NCBI GenBank assembly: GCA_016783865.1
Contig: JADHVS010000128.1
Coordinates: 1 to 12,693 of the forward strand
Length of the DNA stretch: 12,693 bases
Direction: 5' to 3'
Source: Bacteroidales bacterium
Lineage (GTDB): Bacteria > Bacteroidota > Bacteroidia > Bacteroidales > SM23-62
Shown here: positions 6,918-12,693 of the stretch, piece by piece
Position numbering within the stretch: position 1 is the first letter of the stretch
Layout: each line of letters starts with the position of its first letter
The notes under the pieces: model-generated
Told to the model about the DNA's origin: nothing
What the model saw: only the letters and a program-made list of their open reading frames with translations
The model's database searches: none
Made by a program: the position numbers and the translations under genes

Positions 6918-8678
6918 TTAATTGATTTCGAACATAAAAGGCAACCTGGCCTGTATACCTGATAAATGCTTCAGGTCGTGCAATTGTTTATAGTATTTAA
7001 ACTCTTCACCCAGTTCCTTGCTGATCGTTCTCATTTTTGCATTTTCGGTTAATTCGCGCAGTAATTGTTCAAAAGGATCTTCGAGTTTAGGTAATTCCAC
7101 AATCCTGTATTTTTCGAGTCCCGCCATCTTAGCAGCTATCTCAATAGATTCTATTTTTCCGCCATAAAGATCAACCAGGCCGTTTTCAAGGGCATTCACA
7201 CCGCTCCAGACTCTTCCCTGGCCAATAGCATCCACCTCTTCCCTCGTCATATTACGTCCATCACCTACATATTCAAGAAAATCATCATAAACTTCCTCCA
7301 CACCAAACCTGATCACAGATTTTTCATCTTCGCTGAGAGGCCTGAAAGGAGATCCCATATCGGCATGGGGATTTGTTTTTGCCACATCCATATTAATGCC
7401 CAGTTTATTACTAAAGAATTCCCCGGCATATGGTATAATAGCAAAAACACCAATTGAACCGGTAATGGTATTAGGATTGCAAAGGATAGTATCAGCCTGG
7501 GCAGCAATGTAATATCCACCGGAGGCCGCTACATCACCAAAGGATGCCACAACCGGCTTAACCTCACTGGCTAATTCAATTTCCCTTCTGATCACTTCAG
7601 ATGCAAGAGATCCCCCGCCTCCAGAGTTTATCCTGAGCACGATGGCTTTGATTGTGCTGTCTCTCCTGGCATTCCGGATGGTTTTGGAAATGCGTTCTGA
7701 ACTGATGTATCCTTCGCCCATGTTTCCCAGGTTGATGGTACCGTGTGCATAAATAACAGCAATCTTATCTTTTGACCAGCCCTTCTCCCTGACCTTTGGG
7801 ACTTTGGTGTATTTTCTTAGCGAGATGCTTCTCAGGTCTTTCTTTTCTTCCGTATTGGTTATTTTTTTGAGTTCATCAATGACCTGGTCCTTAAACATAA
7901 TGCCATCGATCAATCCATTATCAAGGGCAAGCTGTGCATTTTTAATGGTCATGTTATCGGCAAACTCATTGAGTTTTTCTATTGCGATTTCGCGTTCCTC
8001 AGATATTCCTTTCAGTGTATGCTCCCAAATGGTTCCTACCCAGGCCAATGTTTGCTCCCGGTTCTCATCGCTCATCTCATTGAGCATGAAGGGTTCTACT
8101 GCACTTTTATAGGTTCCATGCCGGATAATCTGTATCTCGACACCCAGCTTGTCCAGGGCCTCCTTATAAAACATTACCTGAGCGCCAAAACCCATAAGGA
8201 TCATTTGTCCTGCCGGATTGAGGTATATGGTATCGGCAACGGAAGCCAGGTAATAAGCTTTCTGTGTTAGAATATCACCGTAACAAATAAGAAATTTCCC
8301 GGATTCCTTATAGTCGATTAAAGCATTCCGGATCTCTTCAACAGTTCCCATGCCGGCCGCGATAGCTGTGAGCTCCATATAGATCCCGGAAATGTTTTCA
8401 TCCAGTTTGGCTTTGTTTATGTTATCCAGGATATCGTTTAAACCCATTGCCCTGGTCATAGTAAACAGACCGGAAGAAAAGTAATTAAATGGACTATCAA
8501 CGGTCCGTTCAACAATCTGCTCGTTCAGTTTCACTAAAAGGATGGTGTTTTCCTTTATCTCAACAGGTTTTTCCTGTGATGAGGCAGCAACGATGATGAT
8601 AAGAAAAAGGAATAAAATGATGGTGGATAATATTATTCCGACAATAGTGGCCAGGGTATACTTAAGAAAGCTTTTCAT
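6918..8678 (-). CDS. sppA: Signal peptide peptidase SppA, long (67K) type
   Basis: SppA is a membrane-anchored serine protease that degrades signal peptides left after secretion. The 586-residue length and two tandem ClpP-like halves match the long E. coli type. An uncleaved N-terminal membrane helix (about 8-32) precedes the extracytoplasmic part. The catalytic dyad is split across the halves, as in E. coli: general-base Lys191 in HGTYKSAVEPF (187-197) and nucleophile Ser386 in GDVAASGGYY (381-390). The oxyanion-loop region reads RINSGGGGS (349-357) where many homologues have NSPGGS. The segment ITGSIGVF (405-412) is typical. It is the first gene of the probable sppA-lpxK-punA unit and is divergent from folK with 107 nt between starts. 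ATG 8678 is the natural start, directly before the hydrophobic helix. Confidence 0.95.
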   Translation of the reverse strand: MKSFLKYTLATIVGIILSTIILFLFLIIIVAASSQEKPVEIKENTILLVKLNEQIVERTVDSPFNYFSSGLFTMTRAMGLNDILDNINKAKLDENISGIYMELTAIAAGMGTVEEIRNALIDYKESGKFLICYGDILTQKAYYLASVADTIYLNPAGQMILMGFGAQVMFYKEALDKLGVEIQIIRHGTYKSAVEPFMLNEMSDENREQTLAWVGTIWEHTLKGISEEREIAIEKLNEFADNMTIKNAQLALDNGLIDGIMFKDQVIDELKKITNTEEKKDLRSISLRKYTKVPKVREKGWSKDKIAVIYAHGTINLGNMGEGYISSERISKTIRNARRDSTIKAIVLRINSGGGGSLASEVIRREIELASEVKPVVASFGDVAASGGYYIAAQADTILCNPNTITGSIGVFAIIPYAGEFFSNKLGINMDVAKTNPHADMGSPFRPLSEDEKSVIRFGVEEVYDDFLEYVGDGRNMTREEVDAIGQGRVWSGVNALENGLVDLYGGKIESIEIAAKMAGLEKYRIVELPKLEDPFEQLLRELTENAKMRTISKELGEEFKYYKQLHDLKHLSGIQARLPFMFEIN

Positions 8679-8747
8679 GGTATGGATTTTTTAATCTATC
8701 GAAGTTAAGATCATAAAGATAAAGAAAATAGGTAATTAATGATTTAT

Positions 8748-8755
8748 TACTTTTG
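8748..8755 (+). promoter_or_regulatory. Candidate Bacteroidota -7 element for folK
   Basis: TACTTTTG is an exact match to the Bacteroidota -7 consensus TAnnTTTG and lies 30 nt before the folK ATG, implying a leader of about 20-25 nt. The -33 element (TTTG or TTG about 20 nt upstream) is not evident in the A-rich upstream sequence, so confidence is limited. Confidence 0.4.
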
Positions 8756-8785
8756 GGCAATGGATAAAAGTTAATTTCTTTTCAA

Positions 8786-9274
8786 ATGAATAAAGTCTAT
8801 CTGCTTATTGGGAGTAATCTGGGTGACCGGTTGAATCAACTGGCGACAGCCAGGGAGCAGATCAGCGCCACGATCGGCCATATCATTACTGAATCTTCAA
8901 TATTTGAGACGGAGTCATGGGGATTTAAGGGAGCAGACTTCCTGAATAAGTGTATCCTGGTCGAATCGGGACTTATGCCACAAACAGTATTGGATGAAAT
9001 CATCAGGATTGAAAATAAAATGGGGAGGAAGCGGATAGGCAGAGGATATGAAAATCGCCCCATTGATATCGATATATTGTTCTACAACGATGAGATCATC
9101 GGCACCACCAACCTGGTTATCCCTCAAAGAAACCTTGAAAACAGAAGATTTGTATTGGAACCATTAAATGAAATCGCTTCCGGCCTTGTCCATCCGGTAA
9201 TTAAGAATGAAATCCGGATTTTATTATCGGAATGCAAAGACAGTAGTAAGGTTGTAAAGTATCCTTCTGCATAA
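8786..9274 (+). CDS. folK: 2-amino-4-hydroxy-6-hydroxymethyldihydropteridine pyrophosphokinase
   Basis: HPPK transfers pyrophosphate from ATP to 6-hydroxymethyl-7,8-dihydropterin in folate synthesis. The 162-residue length is typical and this is a free-standing HPPK domain. Motifs are IGSNLGDR (8-15), FLNKC with pterin-binding Asn54 (52-56), the family signature RPIDIDILFY (91-100) with Mg-binding Asp94 and Asp96, and NRRFVLEPLNEIA (119-131). The segment aligning to E. coli VPHYDMKNR reads IPQRNLENR (112-120). The ATP-contacting His115 of E. coli is therefore Gln114 here, while the following Arg (E. coli Arg121) is kept as Arg120. It is divergent from sppA and ends 19 nt from the convergent acyltransferase-like gene. 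Confidence 0.95.
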   Translation: MNKVYLLIGSNLGDRLNQLATAREQISATIGHIITESSIFETESWGFKGADFLNKCILVESGLMPQTVLDEIIRIENKMGRKRIGRGYENRPIDIDILFYNDEIIGTTNLVIPQRNLENRRFVLEPLNEIASGLVHPVIKNEIRILLSECKDSSKVVKYPSA

Positions 9275-9293
9275 TGTACCCGCATTAGACTTG

Positions 9294-10199
9294 TCATTTT
9301 ATATTGAGCAGAAATCGTTTCGTTTTGATCTTTGTAAAGGTATAAGATTTTGCTCCAAAATACTTCAACAGATCCGACAGGTTTGAATTGAAAGGATCAT
9401 CAACACTCAAAATTATTGATTTTCCCGAATGAGTAATAATGACATTATCGATCATCATATAAAGGGCCCCGGATTCAATTCCGTCATTATCTGATACGGC
9501 ATAATGAATGATACTTCTTCCCTTATAATGAATCAGAAAGATGGCAGCGCACAAGTTATTTTCTTTGGTATAGGCGCCATAGATTTCACCCATTCTGTAT
9601 CGGATTGCATTCGAAACAATCTGCCGCAACAGGATCAGGCGGGTTGGATTCAGCCGGAGGGTATTAAAACGATCGAACTTATATGCGAAATTTACAAAAT
9701 CGTGATTGGTAATACTTTTTACCATACTGACCCTGTTTTGTTTGGCTCGTTCAACCCGGGTATGTAAGCTTGATTTGTATTCCGCCCGAATCTTATCATA
9801 ACTGGATATCAACTGGAGCTCAGTAGTTTGCAATGGGTAAACAGCATATTTGCCGGATTCTATCACATTGTATTTATTGAGATGGTAACTTCCGATACGG
9901 TATTTTGACGGGATATGGCTCAGCAGGTTCTCAACTACTCCGGGATTCAGCGACTCGCTGGAAAATATACCCAGTTGCCAGGTAAATTCAGGTTGATAAA
10001 CCACTTGCCTGCCAAGCTTTTTCACTATTGGCAGAGGAACGATGGTTTTATAGTCATCCGAAAACAATCCTTCCCAGTCAGGAGATGTTATATGCAGATA
10101 CCAAGATAATGGATAGATAGCCGGATTAATGGCATTTTGTACGCATTTATCCCACTTATCCAAATCAATATCCTTATTGTGATAATGATTTATTTTCAT
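9294..10199 (-). CDS. FemAB/GNAT-fold acyltransferase-like protein of unknown substrate
   Basis: No exact function is assignable. The N-terminal part reads IYPLSWYLHITSPDWEGL (28-45), DDYKTIVPLPI (48-58) and YQPEFTWQLGIFS (68-80). I recognise this as a Bacteroidota family with a FemAB/GNAT-like fold. The second half has a basic helix (about 138-157), then a beta-rich GNAT-like segment with GEIYGAYTKENNLCAAIFLI (204-223) and IIHYAVSD (230-237). It ends in LLKYFGAKSY (277-286), where FemAB-like proteins usually have 'ArFFxxFGA'. There is no signal peptide or membrane helix, so it is predicted cytoplasmic. The start is 10 nt after the radC stop, so the two genes are probably cotranscribed. Substrate could be an amino acid, cell-wall precursor or lipid; nothing here decides. 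Confidence 0.65.
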   Translation of the reverse strand: MKINHYHNKDIDLDKWDKCVQNAINPAIYPLSWYLHITSPDWEGLFSDDYKTIVPLPIVKKLGRQVVYQPEFTWQLGIFSSESLNPGVVENLLSHIPSKYRIGSYHLNKYNVIESGKYAVYPLQTTELQLISSYDKIRAEYKSSLHTRVERAKQNRVSMVKSITNHDFVNFAYKFDRFNTLRLNPTRLILLRQIVSNAIRYRMGEIYGAYTKENNLCAAIFLIHYKGRSIIHYAVSDNDGIESGALYMMIDNVIITHSGKSIILSVDDPFNSNLSDLLKYFGAKSYTFTKIKTKRFLLNIK

Positions 10200-10209
10200 C
10201 TGGAGCGGA

Positions 10210-10905
10210 TCAGATCAAACCTTCATCAGCAAAACTAAAATATGAATTATCTGCAATTATCAGGTGATCGAGCAGGTTAATATCCATTATTTCTCCGGAT
10301 TTTTTAATTTTTTCAGTTATTCTGATGTCTGCTTCGCTGGGTTTCAGGTTCCCTGAGGGATGGTTGTGGCAAAGGATCAGGGAAGAACTGAGCTTGTCGA
10401 CAGCTTTTTTTAATATGATCCGGGTGTCGATAACCGTACCTGAAATTCCTCCCTGGCTGATCTTTGATTTATCCAGCACCAGGTTTGCCCTGTTTATCAG
10501 CAGTATCCAGAACTCTTCATATGCAAGGTCCTTTAATAAAGGATGAAATATTTCAAACACATCTTTGCTTCCTCCTATTTTTTTCCTGGGATGAGCTGCA
10601 TGTGAATTCCGCCTGGTACTCAACTCGAATGCAGCTAAAATGGATAATGCCCTGGCGGGACCTATTCCGGGGATTTTCTGCAGTTGATTCAGGTCGCGCC
10701 TGGCCAGTTCATCGATATTATTGTTGACTGACTTCAGGATATTCTTTGAAAGCTCCACAGCAGAAGCCGTCCGTGTACCGGAACCTATGATCACTGAAAG
10801 TAATTCGGCCGGACTCAGGCTTTTGATACCCTGCGATATGATCTTTTCGCGTGGGCGGTCTTCCAGGGCCCATTCCTTGATGGTTAGTTTTTTGTAGTTG
10901 TTCAT
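10210..10905 (-). CDS. radC: RadC family protein (HhH plus JAMM/MPN domain)
   Basis: RadC proteins carry a JAMM-type metal site; the old DNA-repair assignment is disputed and the cellular role is uncertain. The 231-residue length is standard. Order: an N-terminal segment WALEDRPREK (12-21) and LSPAELLSVIIGSGT (30-44), a helix-hairpin-helix LQKIPGIGPARALSI (75-89), then the JAMM domain. Zinc ligands His180, His182 and Asp193 lie in HNHPSGNLKPSEAD (180-193), and GTVIDTR is at 156-162. All ligands are present, so the fold should be metal-loaded. It is the first gene of a two-gene unit with the FemAB/GNAT-like gene. Upstream is a 199-nt gap holding a REP-like element and the rpsT terminator; I found no clear promoter match. 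Confidence 0.95.
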   Translation of the reverse strand: MNNYKKLTIKEWALEDRPREKIISQGIKSLSPAELLSVIIGSGTRTASAVELSKNILKSVNNNIDELARRDLNQLQKIPGIGPARALSILAAFELSTRRNSHAAHPRKKIGGSKDVFEIFHPLLKDLAYEEFWILLINRANLVLDKSKISQGGISGTVIDTRIILKKAVDKLSSSLILCHNHPSGNLKPSEADIRITEKIKKSGEIMDINLLDHLIIADNSYFSFADEGLI

Positions 10906-10981
10906 CAGAAGGGATTTTTACCTTTATGATGAAAATGACGAATTATCGAATGAAAAAGTGTATCTAAAAAGGAAAGAACAA

Positions 10982-11048
10982 GTCATCCTGAACTTGTTTC
11001 AGGATCTGACAGGCTTTGGATGAGATCCCGAACCTGGTTCGGGATGAC
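10982..11048. repeat. REP-like composite palindrome between rpsT and radC
   Basis: Two hairpins lie side by side: ATCCTGAA (10985-10992) with TTCAGGAT (10998-11005), and ATCCCGAAC (11025-11033) with GTTCGGGAT (11037-11045). The whole unit is bounded by GTCATCC (10982-10988) and its exact complement GGATGAC (11042-11048), giving a nested structure like a REP pair (BIME). The left arm shares GTCATCCTGAACTTG with the copy at 6853. It is intergenic, just beyond the rpsT terminator. Confidence 0.75.
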
Positions 11049-11051
11049 AAC

Positions 11052-11082
11052 AAAAAAAGGTGGCTTTGCGGGCCACCCTTTT
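11052..11082 (-). terminator. Rho-independent terminator of rpsT
   Basis: Read on the minus strand, a 6-bp perfect stem GGTGGC / GCCACC with a 7-nt loop is followed by seven T residues (complement of 11052-11058). An A run before the stem can extend pairing. It begins 22 nt after the rpsT stop codon. This is the only clear intrinsic terminator in the window. Confidence 0.85.
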
Positions 11083-11104
11083 CCATAGATGAGAAAATAC
11101 TGTT

Positions 11105-11356
11105 TTACATCTTATTGACCTGCTTTGCCAGCTTTGATTTGAGGTTTGCTGCTTTGTTTTTATGAATAATATTCCGTTTTGAAAGCTTGTCGAGCAATGA
11201 GACAACATTTTGCAGTTCGGCTGAAGCTTCTTCTTTGTTATCCATGTCGCGTATTTTCTTAACAGCATTACGGGTTGTCCTTGCGTAGTACTTGTTATGC
11301 AGCTTGCGCTTTTCGTTTTGTCTGATCCTTTTCTTTGCAGATAAATGATGTGCCAT
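11105..11356 (-). CDS. rpsT: 30S ribosomal protein S20
   Basis: S20 is a primary 16S rRNA-binding protein of the small subunit. The 83-residue, highly basic, helical sequence starts MAHHLSAKKRIRQNEKRKL and contains TTRNAVKKIR (28-37) and IIHKNKAANLKSKLAKQVNKM at the end, all typical of S20. The ATG at 11356 gives the canonical M-A-x-H/K-x-S-A-x-K-R start. It has its own candidate promoter (11406-11413) and a strong terminator (11052-11082), so it is probably monocistronic. The leader contains a short CCCT-gaaat-AGGG inverted repeat (11389-11401) of unknown significance. Confidence 0.97.
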   Translation of the reverse strand: MAHHLSAKKRIRQNEKRKLHNKYYARTTRNAVKKIRDMDNKEEASAELQNVVSLLDKLSKRNIIHKNKAANLKSKLAKQVNKM

Positions 11357-11405
11357 ATCAAATATTATAATTGTCTTTCAATAATAATCCCTGAAATAGG
11401 GTCTG

Positions 11406-11413
11406 CAAAAATA
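11406..11413 (-). promoter_or_regulatory. Candidate Bacteroidota -7 element for rpsT
   Basis: On the minus strand the sequence is TATTTTTG, an exact TAnnTTTG match, 49 nt before the rpsT ATG, implying a leader of roughly 40 nt. Upstream only a weak T-rich -33 region is visible. A constitutive promoter is expected here because rpsT is a ribosomal protein gene whose upstream neighbour looks unrelated. Confidence 0.45.
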
Positions 11414-11440
11414 AGGAATATTTTGGATTATAAAAACTTT

Positions 11441-12424
11441 TTATATGGCCCATTTTATAAGCCTGAAACTCTTACGGGGATAGTTTCGCATTACTTCATT
11501 CATTTTAGATATAAGATCATCCGAATGGATAGGTTTGCCAACATATCCGTTAATGCCTGCTTTACGGATTTTTTCTTCTTCATCCTGGATTGAATATGCC
11601 GTAATGGCAATGACAGGAATATTGGGACGGAGGAGTTTTATTTTTCGGGTGGTTTCGTATCCATCCATACCAGGGAGGCGAATATCCATTAAGATCAGGT
11701 CGACCTGTTGCCCCGACTTAACTGTACTGATAGCATCCATACCATTTGTTACATGAATCAGGTTAGCCCTGGTTTTTCTGAGTATGGCCTCTATATATAA
11801 GTAGTTATTAGGCAGATCTTCCACTACAAGAATGTTTTTTGATGCCCACTCAATTTCCCTGTCAGGCCTCTCTTTGCCATGAATGGTGGCATGAGAAATA
11901 ATTTGCTCCTTTCCCAGGTGAAAATAAAAAACCAGGTTTTCTGGCATACCCGATTTGGCCCAAATGCTTCCATTCAATAATTTAACGAGTTCCTGTGTAT
12001 GAACCAGCTCCTGGATTGCCCTTGGATCCGGCAGGGAGGAGAAATTGCTTAATTCTTCCAGGTTTTCGTATGAGTGATTAAGTTTATCCTGAGAAATTTC
12101 CCGGGAAAAGTCCCTGACAAAAAACAATGGGTAGATGCCTTTTTCAATGTGATATCCAAATTCGATGTGTTCTGCGCCGGTAACCCTTATCAAATAATTC
12201 AACAGGTTCCTGATGATATGAACAAAAACCTCCTGATCAGTAGAAATTGACCTTGTTGGATCGGGATCAGGAATAATGAGAGATAGAATAAAGTTATGGT
12301 TGCTTTGGAAACGAAGTTCTTTATCAACGTTGGATTTGATTTGTTGGAGTACCGCATTCACCTCGAACTCATGCTTATTCAGTCCGGTGTTGCCGATAAG
12401 CTTATCCTTAATTAGTCTTTGCAA
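11441..12424 (-). CDS. C-terminal part of a hybrid sensor kinase: degenerate HATPase domain plus receiver domain; 5' end probably lost
   Basis: Residues 1-30 match only the end of a HisKA second helix and its linker (HEFEVNAVLQQI, 18-29). A HATPase-like domain follows (about 31-172) with an N-box-like IIRNLLNYLIR (70-80). The G1 position reads VRDFSRE instead of DxGxG, and the end is LVKLLNGSIW plus FYFHLG. The receiver domain (about 196-315) looks functional: Glu202-Asp203, phosphoacceptor Asp247 in LILMDIRLPGMDG, Thr275 and Lys297. No sensor domain, phosphoacceptor-His helix or membrane segment is present. No ATG occurs before residue 160; the only available start is a TTG at 12424 inside the palindrome (12403-12570), with TAA in frame 10 codons further upstream. 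I infer a 5'-truncated or frameshifted hybrid kinase, possibly a pseudogene. A genuine short receiver-output protein started at TTG is the alternative. Confidence 0.7.
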   Translation of the reverse strand: MQRLIKDKLIGNTGLNKHEFEVNAVLQQIKSNVDKELRFQSNHNFILSLIIPDPDPTRSISTDQEVFVHIIRNLLNYLIRVTGAEHIEFGYHIEKGIYPLFFVRDFSREISQDKLNHSYENLEELSNFSSLPDPRAIQELVHTQELVKLLNGSIWAKSGMPENLVFYFHLGKEQIISHATIHGKERPDREIEWASKNILVVEDLPNNYLYIEAILRKTRANLIHVTNGMDAISTVKSGQQVDLILMDIRLPGMDGYETTRKIKLLRPNIPVIAITAYSIQDEEEKIRKAGINGYVGKPIHSDDLISKMNEVMRNYPRKSFRLIKWAI

Positions 12425-12570
12425 GAAAACGCCAAATCCTGCGTTACTCTCGCCTTAATTGCAGTCATTTACATAAGTAAACTCCTGACAATTAAGACTT
12501 CGAAAGCCTTGTCTTTGACGTTTTCTTATCAAAGACTTTAAAAGGATAGTTTTCTTGCAGACACTAATTA
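12403..12570. repeat. Large imperfect palindrome with three copies of an AAGAAAAC module
   Basis: Around a centre at about 12475, paired blocks occur at matching distances: TTTAC/GTAAA (12468-12472, 12477-12481), CTTAATTG/CAATTAAG (12454-12461, 12489-12496), AAGAAAACGcCAAA/TTTGaCGTTTTCTT (12423-12436, 12514-12527), AGTCTTTG/CAAAGACT (12414-12421, 12530-12537) and TATCCTT/AAGGATA (12403-12409, 12542-12548). A second, tighter inverted match pairs 12409-12430 with 12549-12570 (20 of 22). The module AGT-C/G-T-T/C-TG-C-AAGAAAAC thus occurs once on the plus strand (12414) and twice in tandem on the minus strand (from 12537 and from 12565). The arms differ between the blocks, so this is not an assembly fold-back of identical sequence. 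Origin unknown: a MITE-like remnant, protein-binding array or inverted-duplication scar. Confidence 0.7.
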
Positions 12571-12691
12571 GTTTGCCAGATCTGTCGGGCACCGGCAAGT
12601 CCTTAAGTAATCCCGGATAATGTGTGGTTATTTTTTCTTTAAGGGCAGGAGAAGCTTCCCTGGCAGACAGATCTCTTACTATGGCAGTTAT
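12455..12691 (-). CDS. Possible 3' end of an unidentified gene entering from the right edge
   Basis: The minus-strand frame from 12691 is open for 78 codons to TAA at 12457-12455; the other two minus-strand frames are closed early. It begins ITAIVRDLSAREASPALKEK, which faintly recalls a PAS-domain end and linker, then VPDRSGKLISVCKK, and finishes FTYVNDCN. I do not recognise a family. Roughly its last 30 codons are palindrome sequence, so the tail may be non-native. It is in the same register as the receiver-protein frame downstream, separated only by this TAA and ten further codons. It may be the upstream half of the same broken gene or an unrelated open frame. Confidence 0.3.
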   Translation of the reverse strand: MTAIVRDLSAREASPALKEKITTHYPGLLKDLPVPDRSGKLISVCKKTILLKSLIRKRQRQGFRSLNCQEFTYVNDCN

Positions 12692-12693
12692 AC

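Noticed and set aside
10999..11361. 120-codon minus-strand frame over rpsT, terminator and repeat
   Set aside because: It overlaps S20 in another frame and runs through the terminator hairpin and REP-like element.
11389..11401. Terminator of the receiver-protein gene (CCCT-gaaat-AGGG)
   Set aside because: The stem is only 4 bp and no T run follows it on the minus strand; it also falls in the rpsT leader.
12403..12570. Integron attC recombination site
   Set aside because: Size and imperfect pairing would fit, but the diagnostic core boxes GTTRRRY and RYYYAAC are not found at the ends, and there is no integrase or cassette array.
12409..12570. CRISPR-like repeat array
   Set aside because: Only three short module copies, in opposite orientations and with unequal spacing; no direct-repeat and spacer pattern and no cas genes.

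Overview
The window looks like chromosomal core DNA from a member of the Bacteroidota. The evidence is the gene set (an SppA of the long double-domain type followed by lpxK and a trimeric-type purine nucleoside phosphorylase), a secreted lamin-tail-domain protein with a FlgD-like C-terminal domain, weak or absent Shine-Dalgarno sequences, and two good matches to the Bacteroidota -7 promoter element TAnnTTTG. The taxon below phylum cannot be fixed from the sequence alone.

Left part (1-4941): the 3' part of hflX (ribosome-associated GTPase, cut by the window edge) converges on asd (aspartate-semialdehyde dehydrogenase). A 101-nt divergent gap with a 10-bp inverted repeat separates asd from a large secreted protein built from a duplicated Ig-like plus lamin-tail unit.

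Middle part (4944-9274): sppA, lpxK and punA run leftward as a probable operon. lpxK and punA overlap by 44 nt, and punA ends 2 nt from the end of the convergent lamin-tail gene. A REP-like hairpin sits between sppA and lpxK. folK is divergent from sppA.

Right part (9294-11356): radC and a FemAB/GNAT-like gene form a two-gene leftward unit. rpsT (ribosomal protein S20) has its own candidate promoter and a clear intrinsic terminator, followed by a second REP-like element.

Right edge (11441-12693): this is the least ordinary part. A leftward frame encodes a degenerate HATPase domain plus an intact receiver domain, but it has no phosphoacceptor-His helix, no sensor and no ATG start. Its 5' end lies inside a large imperfect palindrome (about 12403-12570) that carries three copies of a short module in inverted and tandem arrangement. 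A second frame, in the same register and ending in TAA at 12455, enters from the window edge. I read this as a hybrid histidine kinase that has been broken or rearranged at a palindromic element. Whether that element is mobile, regulatory or the scar of an inverted duplication cannot be decided here. I see no CRISPR array, prophage, transposase gene, tRNA or rRNA.
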